In this document: positions 1 through 7,092 of the stretch, piece by piece | Layout of the letters: each line of letters starts with the position of its first letter | How positions within the stretch are numbered: the first letter of the stretch is position 1 | Assembly: GCA_040414495.1 (NCBI GenBank) | Contig: JBEDUI010000146.1 | Span: 1-21,506 of the forward strand | Source of the DNA: DATAVB01 sp040414495 | Lineage (GTDB): Bacteria; Actinomycetota; Actinomycetes; Mycobacteriales; QHCD01 | DNA: 21,506 nt | Reading direction: 5' to 3' | Made by a program: the position numbers and the translations under genes | The notes under the pieces: generated by a model | Database searches by the model: none | The model's input: the letters and a program-made list of their open reading frames with translations, nothing else | Told to the model about the DNA's origin: nothing

Positions 1-64
1 CGCAAATCGCGATCACCGAAGCTACTACGCTGCTGCGCGCCATACGATGAACCGCGAGTCTCAT
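1..64 (-). CDS. possible start of an eighth operon gene, running off the window
   Basis: An ATG at 64 overlaps the TGA of the flavin reductase gene (ATGA, 4 bp), and the frame stays open to the window edge, reading MRLAVHRMARSSVVASVIAIC. The overlap matches the tight junctions of the rest of the operon. A second in-frame ATG lies at 43. No clear Shine-Dalgarno sequence is visible. A competing reading exists on the plus strand, where frame 3 ends ...ITEATTLLRAIR at a TGA (48-50) and could be the 3' end of a convergent gene. Twenty codons cannot decide between them, and no family can be assigned. Confidence 0.3.
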   Translation of the reverse strand, partial: MRLAVHRMARSSVVASVIAIC

Positions 65-567
65 GAGGACAGTTGCGCGTGCGTGCCGAAACTCCGCCCG
101 GAGTAGATCAACGGCGTACACACCTGATAATCCAGATCGTCGACCCGACCGACGACGATCACGTGATCGCCGCCTGGCATCAGGGATTCCACCTCGCACT
201 CCGCCCAACCCGGCGAACCATGCAGATAGGGCAGCCCGCCTCGGTGTGACCACTCGACCCCGCCGAATTTGTCCTCGCGCTTCGTAGCGAACAATGTCGC
301 CAATTCGGATTGACCGGCGTCAAGAACGTTCACTCCGAATCGGCGGGTACGACGCAACCGGGCCAACAGCCGCGACGTACGATCCAGCGCCAACATCACC
401 AGCCGTGGCTGCAATGACAGCGACGAAAACGCACTCACCGTCGTCCCGGCCGGCTGCTGCCCCTCGGTGGTCGTGATCACCACGACCGGACCGCACACCA
501 TGCTCATCAGGTCACGAAATCGTTGATTGGATGCATCGTCCTGCGCGCTGATCTGCGCCACGCTCAT
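61..567 (-). CDS. flavin reductase family protein (DIM6/NTAB type)
   Basis: This 168-residue protein belongs to the short-chain NAD(P)H:flavin oxidoreductase family that supplies reduced FMN to two-component monooxygenases. The N-terminal half shows the usual order: VVVITTTEG, then GTTVSAFSSLSLQPRLVMLAL (flavin-binding region) and RRFGVNVLDAGQ. The C-terminal part has GGDHVIVVGRVDDLDY, also typical. It is the last complete gene of the operon, 32 bases after the SsuD-like gene, so it is the probable reductase partner of the two flavin monooxygenases upstream. The frame extends to a TTG at 594 and an ATG at 576. I chose the ATG at 567 because AGGG lies about 9 bases before it. Family assignment is firm; the partner is inferred from context. 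Confidence 0.85.
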   Translation of the reverse strand: MSVAQISAQDDASNQRFRDLMSMVCGPVVVITTTEGQQPAGTTVSAFSSLSLQPRLVMLALDRTSRLLARLRRTRRFGVNVLDAGQSELATLFATKREDKFGGVEWSHRGGLPYLHGSPGWAECEVESLMPGGDHVIVVGRVDDLDYQVCTPLIYSGRSFGTHAQLSS

Positions 568-599
568 TCGCACCATCCCTGTCTTTCGAGCCAACTGAA

Positions 600-1661
600 T
601 CAGCTTGTCGATACGGTGTCGCGAAGGCGGTTCAGCAATTGATCGCCGATGCGGACGACCTCCTGCTTGTACGGGGTGTCGGAGAGAATGAAATGCGTAA
701 CGCCCAGATCCACGTATTTCTGCAATGCCGCGGCGACATCGTCCGGGGAACCGACCAACCAGGTCGTGCCCGCGCCGCCGCCACCATACTTACCGGGCGT
801 GGTGTAGAGACAGGAATCGACCACCTCGCCCCGCGCGGCCAGATCATAGAGACGCTGCTGCCCTACCGCGGTGCGACGCCCGTTCCGGTGCGGATCGCCG
901 CGCCCGGCCATTGTCGCCACCTTGGCCTCGGCATCTCGCCAAGCCTGCTCGGTGGTATCACGGACCAACGTCGTGATCCGCAGGCCGAATTCCAACCGGG
1001 CGTGGGTGCGACCGAGCGATTCGCTCAGCCCTTTCAGGCGATCGATCCGTTCGGCGATGCCGTCCAGGGGTTCTCCCCAAAACAGCTGGACATCGGCTTC
1101 GGTGGCCGACACCCGCTCCGCGGCAGCCGAGGCGCCTCCGAAATAAAGCCGCGGCGGCGCACCGCGCGGAACGACGGTCGAATCGGCCACGCTGAAGAAC
1201 TCGCCCCGGAATGTGACGCTCTCCTCGCTCCACAGTCGACGGACAAGCTGCAGAAACTCTTTCGTACGGTCGTATCTGCGGGCCGACTCGTGCTCACCAT
1301 CGCCGTACGCGGCGGCATTGTCCAAGCCGCTGACGATGTTCACCTGCAGTCGCCCACCGGTCAGCCGGTTCAACGTCGCGGCAGCGCTGGCGAAATGCGC
1401 TGGCTGCCAATACCCGGGCCGGACCGCCACCAGTGGCTGGAATGTCGTCGTCCGGGCCGCCAACGCGGTGGCGACCGTGAACGTATCCGGGCGACCCCAT
1501 CCCGCGCCGATCAGTGCGCCGGAAAAGCCATGCCGCTCGACCAGTTGCGCCAACTCGACCGAGAAATCAAGGCTCCCCCAGCCGTCCGCCGTGTCATCCC
1601 CGCGATGGCCCGGTTCTATCGTATTGGGGACGTACCAAAAGAATTCCGGACTCCTGTTCAT
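600..1661 (-). CDS. SsuD-like LLM-class FMNH2-dependent monooxygenase
   Basis: This 353-residue luciferase-like (TIM-barrel) monooxygenase aligns by eye along its whole length with E. coli alkanesulfonate monooxygenase SsuD. Shared features are FWYVPN at the start, ATLNRLTGGR, RYDRTKEF, LYFGGAS, WGEPLDGIAERI, FGLR, AVGQQRL and GGAGT. Family members split the C-S bond of sulfonates with FMNH2 and O2. Several SsuD active-site residues are not kept: the Cys54 site reads Arg57 (GWGRPDTF), the His228 site Thr230, the Arg297 site Gly294 and the Tyr331 site Thr329, while Arg226 is kept (Arg228). The substrate may therefore not be a simple alkanesulfonate. Its ATG shares one base with the upstream stop (TGATG), implying translational coupling. 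The comparison used a remembered E. coli sequence. Confidence 0.85.
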   Translation of the reverse strand: MNRSPEFFWYVPNTIEPGHRGDDTADGWGSLDFSVELAQLVERHGFSGALIGAGWGRPDTFTVATALAARTTTFQPLVAVRPGYWQPAHFASAAATLNRLTGGRLQVNIVSGLDNAAAYGDGEHESARRYDRTKEFLQLVRRLWSEESVTFRGEFFSVADSTVVPRGAPPRLYFGGASAAAERVSATEADVQLFWGEPLDGIAERIDRLKGLSESLGRTHARLEFGLRITTLVRDTTEQAWRDAEAKVATMAGRGDPHRNGRRTAVGQQRLYDLAARGEVVDSCLYTTPGKYGGGGAGTTWLVGSPDDVAAALQKYVDLGVTHFILSDTPYKQEVVRIGDQLLNRLRDTVSTS

Positions 1662-2575
1662 CAGGCCGCGGCGACAGGGGTGTAGTGCGAGGCGTCGCCC
1701 TCGATCGAATAGCTGCGCTGCCCATTGGTGCCGACCGGCACGTCGCCGGCCACGGTGACCCGGTTCAATCGGCGCGGCTGGTCATCGTAATTGTCGACCG
1801 CGTAGTGCTGGGTGATCCGGTTGTCGAACATCACGAGCTGGTTCGGCTCCCAGCGCCAGCGCAGGACGTTCTCCGGGCGCGTGACGTACGCCTGCAGCAA
1901 CCGCAGAATGTCGCGCGATTCCGCTGTGGACAGTCCGACGATGCGCTGCGCGAAGCCGCCGATGAACAGGCCACGTTCGCCGGTCAGCGGGTGTACGCGT
2001 ACGACCGGATGCGCGGTCTGGTATTTGATCGCGGTGAATATCTTGCGGCGTTCCCGGGCCGCCTCATCCACCGCCTCCAGCGGAACCGCGTAGTCGCCGG
2101 CATTGGTGTGCACCGCGGTCAGCGTGTCGGCGAAATTGCGCAGCGGCTCGGGCAGGTCGCGATAGGCCGCGGCCGAGTTCGCGATCTGCGTTTCACCGCC
2201 GTAGGGCGGAATGACGATGCTGCGCAACGTGCTGACCTGCGGCGGATTGACCACGAACGTGACATCGGTGTGCCAGTTGTTGGCGCGGCCGCGTTCGCTG
2301 TCGACCGGCAGCACGTTAGGCGCGCCCTCGACCGCGGGTACGGTGGGGTGTGCGGTGGTCAATTCGCCGAAATGGCGGGCGAATCGCTGTTGCCCCGCAT
2401 CGTCGAGGTTGACGTCGCGGAAGACCAGCGCCTTGTGTTCGTTCAACGCGGCCCGCAGGGCGGCGACGACGTCAGCGCTGAGATCGGCGGTGAGGTCGAC
2501 GCCACTGACCTCGGCTCCGATTCGGGCGGTGACCTTGCGGATATTGAGATTGATGCCAGTGCTGATGATGGTCAT
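1661..2575 (-). CDS. TauD/TfdA-family Fe(II)/2-oxoglutarate dioxygenase, alkylsulfatase-like (AtsK/Rv3406 type)
   Basis: This 304-residue protein carries the TauD metal site: His102 and Asp104 in NNWHTDVTF and distal His257 in NRITQHYAV. Arg268 and Arg272 in QPRRLNRV are positioned to bind 2-oxoglutarate. Along its length it resembles the M. tuberculosis alkylsulfatase Rv3406 and Pseudomonas AtsK (NSERGRANNWHTDVTF, IPPYGGET, HPVVRVHPLTGER, RITQH, VAGDVPV) more than taurine dioxygenase. The likely reaction is oxidative cleavage of alkyl sulfate esters to an aldehyde and sulfate. Start choice is supported by AAGGAGAG seven bases before the ATG. It lies 27 bases after the NtaA-type gene in the same operon. 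The family is certain; the sulfate-ester preference is inferred from similarity. Confidence 0.9.
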   Translation of the reverse strand: MTIISTGINLNIRKVTARIGAEVSGVDLTADLSADVVAALRAALNEHKALVFRDVNLDDAGQQRFARHFGELTTAHPTVPAVEGAPNVLPVDSERGRANNWHTDVTFVVNPPQVSTLRSIVIPPYGGETQIANSAAAYRDLPEPLRNFADTLTAVHTNAGDYAVPLEAVDEAARERRKIFTAIKYQTAHPVVRVHPLTGERGLFIGGFAQRIVGLSTAESRDILRLLQAYVTRPENVLRWRWEPNQLVMFDNRITQHYAVDNYDDQPRRLNRVTVAGDVPVGTNGQRSYSIEGDASHYTPVAAA

Positions 2576-2602
2576 GGACGAACTCTCCTTACGGGATAAG
2601 GG

Positions 2603-3937
2603 TCAGACGGATACGGCGCGCTCGGCCAGATGTTGGTTGGCTGGACGCGGCAGGCCATAGTGCTCGCGCAATGTGCGCCCGGTGTATTCGTGCCGGAAAA
2701 GCCCACGCTGGCGCAGGATCGGCACTACGTGGTCGACGAACAGTTCCAGCCCGGACGGCAGCACCGGCGGCATGATGTTGAAGCCGTCGGCGGCACCGGC
2801 CCGGAACCATTCCTCGATGGCGTCGGCCACCTGTTCGGGTGTGCCGGTGAAGGTCCGGTGCCCACGCCCGCCGCCAAGTCGCCCGAGCAATTGCCGCACG
2901 GTCAGCTTTTCCCGGCGGGCCAGTTCCACAATAAGCGTGTACCGGCTTTTCGCCCCCTCGATCTCGTCCTCAGTGGGCAGATCGGCCGGCAGTTCGCGGT
3001 CCAGATCCAGCTGCTCGACCGGAATCCGTAGTAGCCGGGCAAGTTGGCGTTGCCCGTATTCATGGACAATCCGTTGCTCCAACGCCTCCTCACGTTCGGC
3101 CGCTTCGGCCTCGGTACTTCCGATCACCGGCACGATGCCGGGCAGGATCTTGATCGTGTCAGGGTTACGACCGAGGCGTTCGGTCCGTGATTTCAGGTCG
3201 GAATAGAAATCCTGGGCCTCGGTCAGAGTTTGCTGCGCGGTGAATACGGCCTCGGCATATCGCGCGGCCAGGCCCTTCCCGTCCTCCGACGAACCGGCCT
3301 GCACCAGCAACGGATAACCCTGCGGTGAGCGCGGAATATTCAACGCACCCTGGACCGAGAAATGCCGGCCACGGTGCCGGGCCGGATGAATCTTCGCATC
3401 ATCACCCCAGACGCCGCCCGCCTTGTCTCCCAGGGCGGCATCGTCTTCCCAGCTGTCCCACAGCTTGAGCGACACGTCGATAAATTCGGCCGCCCGCTCG
3501 TACCGTTCGGCATGCGAGGGCAACTCGTCCAGACCGAAATTCCGCGCCGCGTCGAGGGTCGCGGTCGTCACCACGTTCCAACCGGCGCGGCCGCCACTCA
3601 CGTGGTCGAGCGAGGCGAACCGGCGGGCCAGATTGTACGGCGAGTTGTACGAAGTGGACGCGGTGGCGATCAGTCCAATGTGCTCGGTCACGCCAGCCAG
3701 CGCGGTGAGCAACGTCAACGGCTCGATGACGCCGGACGGGCGGCGACCCACGCTGGCGAACAGTGTCGGGCTGTCGGCCAGGAACAGCGAGTCCAGCTTT
3801 CCCCGTTCGGCGATACGGGCCAGATTCCGGTAGTGCTCAACGTCGGTATTGGCGAACGGGTCGCTTTCCGGCAGCCGCCACGACGCCTCGTGGTGTCCGG
3901 TGCTCATGAGAAATGCGTTCAGATGCAGGGTGGTCAC
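2603..3937 (-). CDS. NtaA/SnaA/DszA-family FMN-dependent monooxygenase
   Basis: This 444-residue LLM-class flavin monooxygenase begins TTLHLNAFLMSTGHHEASWR, typical of the NtaA/SnaA/DszA/DmoA branch. Other hallmarks are LDSLFLADSP, SGVIEPLTLLTALAGVTEHIGLIATASTSY, HVSGGRAGWNVVTT, ERYERAAEF, RHRGRHFSV, PLLVQAGSSEDGK and DGFNIMPPVLPSGLELFVDHVVPIL. Members oxidise substrates such as nitrilotriacetate, dibenzothiophene sulfone or dimethyl sulfide with FMNH2 from a separate reductase. Inside an ssu-type operon a sulfur substrate (sulfone, thioether or sulfonate) is the natural guess, but the sequence does not reveal which. It starts at a GTG whose GTGA overlaps the ssuB stop, with GAAGGA eight bases upstream. 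Confidence 0.88.
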   Translation of the reverse strand: MTTLHLNAFLMSTGHHEASWRLPESDPFANTDVEHYRNLARIAERGKLDSLFLADSPTLFASVGRRPSGVIEPLTLLTALAGVTEHIGLIATASTSYNSPYNLARRFASLDHVSGGRAGWNVVTTATLDAARNFGLDELPSHAERYERAAEFIDVSLKLWDSWEDDAALGDKAGGVWGDDAKIHPARHRGRHFSVQGALNIPRSPQGYPLLVQAGSSEDGKGLAARYAEAVFTAQQTLTEAQDFYSDLKSRTERLGRNPDTIKILPGIVPVIGSTEAEAAEREEALEQRIVHEYGQRQLARLLRIPVEQLDLDRELPADLPTEDEIEGAKSRYTLIVELARREKLTVRQLLGRLGGGRGHRTFTGTPEQVADAIEEWFRAGAADGFNIMPPVLPSGLELFVDHVVPILRQRGLFRHEYTGRTLREHYGLPRPANQHLAERAVSV

Positions 3938-4680
3938 TGGGCAGTTCCTTCGTGATCGTCAACGACGCCGAGCGCGGCGAAAAGCTGCTCGCGGTATTCG
4001 GCGACCTGGGGGTCGCGATAGGACCGGGGCCGAGGCAGGTCGATACGCACGTCAAGGCCGATCGCGCCGTCCTCCAGCACCAACACCCGATCGGCCAGGA
4101 CGATCGCCTCGTCGACATCGTGGGTGACAAGCAGCACGGCGGGTCGGTGTCGTGCGCACAGCTCGCGCAACAACGTATGCATCTTGGTACGGGTCAAGGC
4201 ATCCAGCGCGCCGAACGGCTCGTCGGCCAACAGCAGCTCGGGTTCCCAGACCAGCGACCGAGCCAGCGCCGCCCGCTGCGCCTCACCACCGGAGAGTTCG
4301 GCCGGCCAGGCCCGTTCCCGACCGGCCAAGCCCACCTCGGCCAGTGCCGCGCGACCGCGCTCGAGTACATCCGACCCGGTGGCGCCGAGGACGACGTTGG
4401 CCAGAATCCGCCGCCAGGGCAGCAAGCGCGCGTCCTGGAAAACGACCGACACCCGGTCCGGTTTCTGCAATTGGCCGCTTCCCGCGACCGTGTGATCCAA
4501 CCCGGCAATCGCCCGCAGCAGCGTGCTTTTACCCGACCCGCTGCGGCCGAGCAACGCCACGAATTCCTCGCGGCGAATGTCCAGGCTCAACCCGTCCAAT
4601 ACGGCACGGTCCCCGTACGTCCGGGTCAACTCCTCGATCCGGACCGCCGGCCGAGTCAGCTCGTCAGCGCGCGCCGCCAT
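3934..4680 (-). CDS. ssuB: sulfonate-type ABC transporter ATP-binding protein (SsuB-like)
   Basis: This 248-residue ABC ATPase has Walker A GRSGSGKST at 45-53, Q-loop Gln82 in VVFQDARLLPWR, the signature LSGGEAQRAALARSL at 129-143, Walker B LLLADEP ending near residue 155 and the H-loop His187 in LLVTHDVDEA. The VFQDARLLPW stretch and the length fit the SsuB/TauB/NitT group that pairs with SsuC-type permeases. The open frame extends another 86 codons upstream but only as an out-of-frame shadow of ssuC. I chose the ATG at 4680, which gives a 25-bp overlap with the end of ssuC and starts just before the conserved domain. It energises uptake on the cytoplasmic face of the membrane. Confidence 0.92.
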   Translation of the reverse strand: MAARADELTRPAVRIEELTRTYGDRAVLDGLSLDIRREEFVALLGRSGSGKSTLLRAIAGLDHTVAGSGQLQKPDRVSVVFQDARLLPWRRILANVVLGATGSDVLERGRAALAEVGLAGRERAWPAELSGGEAQRAALARSLVWEPELLLADEPFGALDALTRTKMHTLLRELCARHRPAVLLVTHDVDEAIVLADRVLVLEDGAIGLDVRIDLPRPRSYRDPQVAEYREQLFAALGVVDDHEGTAQ

Positions 4681-5501
4681 GACAGCACCCTCCGCTCGAT
4701 TATCCGGACGACGGCGTCGGAGACGAATCCGAAGACGCCGTAAATCAACAGACCCACCACGATGACGTCGGTCTGGCCGTAGTTCTGCGCCTGGAACATC
4801 ATGTAGCCCAGGCCGCTGGTGGCGTTGATCTGCTCGAGCACAACCAGCGAGAGCCACGAGCCGACCACGCCCAGCCGCAACCCGACGAAGAATCCGGGCA
4901 GCGATCCGGGAATCACCACCTGCCGGATGAACTGCCACCGATTCAGCCGTACGACCTCGGCCAGCTCGACGTAACGACTGTCTATTCCGGACAGTGCGGA
5001 ATGGGTGTTGATATAGATCGGAATAAAGACCCCGATCGCGATGATCACGATCTTGAACGACTCACCGATACCCAGCCACAGGATGAACAGTGGGATAAGA
5101 CCCAGCGACGGAATCGCCCGTTTCACCTGCACGGTGCCGTCGATCAGGGCCTCACCGATCCGGCTCAGCCCGGCCGCGAGCGCCAGCACCACACCGCTGG
5201 CGGCGCCGATCAGGAATCCGTATCCCGCGCGGCGTAAGGATGCCAGAATATCCGTTGGCAGGGTCCGCGCGGTCCATAAATGCGCGCCGGTGTGCACCAC
5301 CGTCCAGGGTGCCGGCAACGTGCGCGGATCCATCGCTCCGGTGCCCGAGGCCAGACACCATGCGCCCAGCAGCAGAATCGGGCCGAGTAGGCGGGCGTAC
5401 GGAATGCGCTTGCCCGGCGCCAATCCCCGGCTGCGGCGGCGTCGCGGTGCGGCGGTCACCTTGGCGGCGGCGAACTCGCGCCGTGTGATCGTCTCAGCCA
5501 T
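4656..5501 (-). CDS. ssuC: sulfonate-type ABC transporter permease (SsuC-like)
   Basis: This 281-residue protein has a basic cytoplasmic N-terminus (PRRRRSRGLAPGKR) and about six hydrophobic segments, the first being LLGPILLLGAWCLASG. The BPD-transport signature is a variant EAA loop, ELAEVVRLNRWQFIRQVVIP followed by GSLPGFFVGLR. KRAIPSLGLIPLFILWLGIGE is characteristic of the SsuC/TauC branch. It forms the membrane channel served by SsuA and SsuB. Its Shine-Dalgarno GGAGGTGA contains the TGA stop of ssuA, so only three bases separate the genes and translation is probably coupled. Confidence 0.92.
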   Translation of the reverse strand: MAETITRREFAAAKVTAAPRRRRSRGLAPGKRIPYARLLGPILLLGAWCLASGTGAMDPRTLPAPWTVVHTGAHLWTARTLPTDILASLRRAGYGFLIGAASGVVLALAAGLSRIGEALIDGTVQVKRAIPSLGLIPLFILWLGIGESFKIVIIAIGVFIPIYINTHSALSGIDSRYVELAEVVRLNRWQFIRQVVIPGSLPGFFVGLRLGVVGSWLSLVVLEQINATSGLGYMMFQAQNYGQTDVIVVGLLIYGVFGFVSDAVVRIIERRVLSWRRALTS

Positions 5502-5504
5502 TGC

Positions 5505-6578
5505 TCACCTCCGGTAGGTCTCGGAAACCGCGTCGGCGGCCAGCGATTCGAACCGCCGATCGAAAAGCCCATCGGTGTTGAACGACTTCACAAAACCGCC
5601 CTGGGCCAGCAGCTTCGCCGTCTCCTGCTCCCACGCCAGCGCCTCATCCCATTTCGGCGGGAACAGCGGCTTATTGCTCAACGCGACAATCTGTTTCGCC
5701 TGTGCCTCGGTAACCCCTTGATTCTTGACGTAGTACTGCTTGATCCACTGCTCCGGGTGTTCCCAGATCCAGACCTTGCTCTTGGCCCACAGCGGGATGA
5801 ATTCGGCAATGGCCGCGGCCTTGGCCGAATCCGCGAGTACGTCGTCCGGCGCCCACAGAATGCTCAGCAGGTCGACAACATCGGTCTTGATCTGGTGCGC
5901 TCCGTCTTGCCCGTATTTGGTCAGGTATTGGGTGACCACCAATGTGCTCAGCGGCGCGACGTCGACCTGGCCGGCCTGCAGCGCGGTCAGGAATTGGTCG
6001 CTGGTCAGCGGCACCAGGGTGACGTCCTTGGGCGTCAATCCGGCCTCGTGCAAGGCCCTCAGCAAAACCACGCCCTGCGCCTGCCCCTGCGAGAACGCAA
6101 GCTTTTTACCGCCGAAATCGGCAACATTTTGAATATTGCTGTACGGCTTGGTGGCGAATACGTAGCTGGGTTTGCGGGTGAGGCTGACCGCCACGATATG
6201 AGCTTTACTACCCTGGAAATGCGCCTGGATCGGCGGGATACCGGCGTTGCTGGCCAGGTCGAGCGAATGCGCCCGGAACGCATTGATGACGTCCGGGCCG
6301 GCATTCAGGTTTGGCCACTGGGGTACGGAGAATTTGATCTGGCCGAGCAGGCCGGAGAGCTGCAAACCCAGCTTGGTCGAACCCAACGGAGAGGAGATAT
6401 TCAGCTTGGTTCCCGAGGGCACCTTTTTCGGCAACGGGTCGGAGGATGCCAATGCGGGTCCGGCCGCCTTGGCTTTGGCTCCACATGCAGTCAAGGCGGC
6501 GCTGCCGAGGGCGGCGGAGAGGAATAGGCGTCGATCGAGTACCGGGCTTCGGGCCTGATTACGCGCAGGCTGCGACAT
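5505..6578 (-). CDS. ssuA: sulfonate-type ABC transporter substrate-binding lipoprotein (SsuA-like)
   Basis: This is a 357-residue binding protein. The N-terminus is a lipoprotein signal: basic DRR, hydrophobic LFLSAALGSAA, then lipobox LTAC with Cys32 as the probable lipid-modified residue. The mature part has NMT1/SsuA-type features (FRAHSLDLASNAGIPPIQAH, SYVFATKPYSNIQNVADFGGKKLAFSQGQ, LTPKDVTLVPLTSDQFLTALQAGQVDVAPL). It would capture the sulfur substrate outside the membrane for SsuBC. The frame is open further upstream to 6725, but AAAAGGA at 6584-6590 sits six bases before the ATG at 6578 and the signal peptide starts there. It is the first structural gene of the operon, behind a Cys-rich leader ORF and hairpin. 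Substrate class is inferred from the neighbours. Confidence 0.92.
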   Translation of the reverse strand: MSQPARNQARSPVLDRRLFLSAALGSAALTACGAKAKAAGPALASSDPLPKKVPSGTKLNISSPLGSTKLGLQLSGLLGQIKFSVPQWPNLNAGPDVINAFRAHSLDLASNAGIPPIQAHFQGSKAHIVAVSLTRKPSYVFATKPYSNIQNVADFGGKKLAFSQGQAQGVVLLRALHEAGLTPKDVTLVPLTSDQFLTALQAGQVDVAPLSTLVVTQYLTKYGQDGAHQIKTDVVDLLSILWAPDDVLADSAKAAAIAEFIPLWAKSKVWIWEHPEQWIKQYYVKNQGVTEAQAKQIVALSNKPLFPPKWDEALAWEQETAKLLAQGGFVKSFNTDGLFDRRFESLAADAVSETYRR

Positions 6579-6626
6579 GAACATCCTTTTCGGTCTGCTT
6601 TTCTGTGTATGGGCGCGCGCCATCGC

Positions 6627-6650
6627 CCCGTGGCGACCAGCGCTGACGGG
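6627..6650 (-). promoter_or_regulatory. second inverted repeat in the ssu 5' leader
   Basis: CCCGT (6627-6631) and ACGGG (6646-6650) form a 5-bp stem around a 14-base loop containing AGCGCT. It lies between the attenuator hairpin and the ssuA Shine-Dalgarno site. In the minus-strand RNA the downstream GGGCG can instead pair with a nearby CGCCC (about 6613-6617), so the region has two mutually exclusive foldings. A regulatory role is inference only. Confidence 0.35.
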
Positions 6651-6667
6651 AAATGTCCTTACGGGAC

Positions 6668-6731
6668 TAGGGCGTGTTTCTTGAATCCTCGGCCTGCTGC
6701 GCGGTGCCCAGGATTCAAGAGTCACGCCCTA
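6668..6731 (-). promoter_or_regulatory. putative cysteine attenuator hairpin overlapping the leader ORF
   Basis: This is a long, nearly perfect hairpin. The outer stem TAGGGCGTG (6668-6676) pairs with CACGCCCTA (6723-6731), and the inner stem of 11 bp pairs 6679-6689 with 6710-6720 around a 20-base GC-rich loop, with a 2x2 internal loop between the stems. In the minus-strand transcript the 5' arm begins on the last base of the second Cys codon of the leader peptide and includes its AGG GCG TGA end. A ribosome stalled at the Cys codons would therefore cover this arm. No U-run follows, so it is not a classical intrinsic terminator. Confidence 0.65.
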
Positions 6732-6802
6732 CAACAGAAAGAGCTGTTGATACGCATGAAGTCGACGACCCGGCGTCGGGTCAGGGTCAACCACAGCGGC
6801 AT
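6722..6802 (-). CDS. Cys-rich putative leader peptide of the ssu operon
   Basis: This 26-codon ORF is read from ATG 6802 to TGA 6722 upstream of ssuA. It contains LTRRRVVDFMRINSSFCC followed by Arg-Ala-stop. The pattern TRRR-x-VD-x2-R-x2-S-x2-C matches short leader peptides often found before actinobacterial sulfur-uptake operons. Cys-rich leader peptides acting in cysteine-responsive attenuation have been described in mycobacteria. Two adjacent TGT codons (Cys23, Cys24) sit directly before the hairpin. An alternative shorter start is the internal Met16 (ATG at 6757). No strong Shine-Dalgarno is visible before the first ATG, so the exact start is uncertain. I expect it to regulate in cis rather than act as a protein. 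Confidence 0.75.
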   Translation of the reverse strand: MPLWLTLTRRRVVDFMRINSSFCCRA

Positions 6803-6843
6803 GATCGGGACGCTCGGTGAATTCGGGCCGACGAGAGCGGCCG

Positions 6844-6857
6844 GGACAGCACTGTCC
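6844..6857. promoter_or_regulatory. 14-bp dyad, candidate operator upstream of the ssu leader
   Basis: GGACAG-CA-CTGTCC is a perfect inverted repeat with 6-bp arms and a 2-bp centre. It lies about 42 bases upstream of the leader ATG on the minus strand, where an operator near the transcription start would sit. No regulator gene is present in the window to match it. Confidence 0.35.
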
Positions 6858-6960
6858 GCTTCCGGCCGTCTGCTCACGTCATCCACCTCGGATATACGAG
6901 TCGGTCGTTAATGCCCGTCTCCGACGATAACTGCGGGCGACCTTCCATGCAATCCCTACA

Positions 6961-7009
6961 GCGGAAGTAGACATTGCCGAAACTACCTGAGGCGGAAGCA
7001 GCATTGCGG
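6961..7009. repeat. imperfect direct repeat, two copies 31 bp apart
   Basis: GCGGAAGTAGACATTGCCG (6961-6979) recurs as GCGGAAGCAGCATTGCGG (6992-7009). The copies start 31 bases apart, close to three helical turns, so both would face the same side of the DNA. The position upstream of the SsuE-like gene suggests tandem binding sites for a regulator, but this is inference. Confidence 0.45.
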
Positions 7010-7092
7010 TGGCCGAACCGGCGGGTTACGGTTTCGTCGGGTTATCGCGAGCGCGATGACAGGGACTCACGGAGCGGAGCGTCGAATTCCCC

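Larger units (their letters stand above)
6803..7092. other. divergent regulatory region between the ssu leader and the SsuE-like gene
   Basis: About 290 bases hold no convincing gene. It must carry the promoters for the ssu leader (minus) and the FMN reductase (plus), but I cannot place a convincing -35/-10 pair on either strand; TATATC at 6891-6896 (minus) is the best weak -10. It contains a 14-bp dyad (6844-6857), a direct repeat (6961-7009) and a short dyad TCGCG-AG-CGCGA (7045-7056), all candidate protein-binding sites. A plus-strand open frame (6609-6911) runs through the area but is antisense to the leader peptide and resembles no family. Confidence 0.5.

Noticed and set aside
639..1685. 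Long plus-strand open frame (about 348 codons) opposite the SsuD-like gene
   Set aside because: It is antisense to a gene with clear family motifs, shows no domain of its own, and arises from the GC-rich codon pattern. The same applies to the long plus-strand frames at 1514-2599, 8667-9959 and 17487-18443.
4681..4938. N-terminal extension of the SsuB-like protein
   Set aside because: The extra 86 residues are Arg-rich and lie over the conserved coding sequence of the permease in another frame; the ABC domain starts at the ATG at 4680.
6579..6725. N-terminal extension of the SsuA-like lipoprotein
   Set aside because: It would cover the hairpin region and bury the lipoprotein signal peptide 49 residues inside the protein; a good Shine-Dalgarno supports the ATG at 6578.
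6668..6731. The long inverted repeat as a MITE or insertion-sequence remnant (it is flanked by TA on both sides)
   Set aside because: Its exact register with the Cys codons and stop of the leader ORF is explained better by attenuation, and no transposase fragment or second copy is in the window.
6609..6911. Plus-strand open frame of 100 codons in the ssu regulatory gap, including an internal MKSTTRRR start
   Set aside because: It runs antisense through the leader peptide and hairpin, has no family resemblance or ribosome-binding site, and its RRR stretch mirrors a palindromic segment of the leader ORF.
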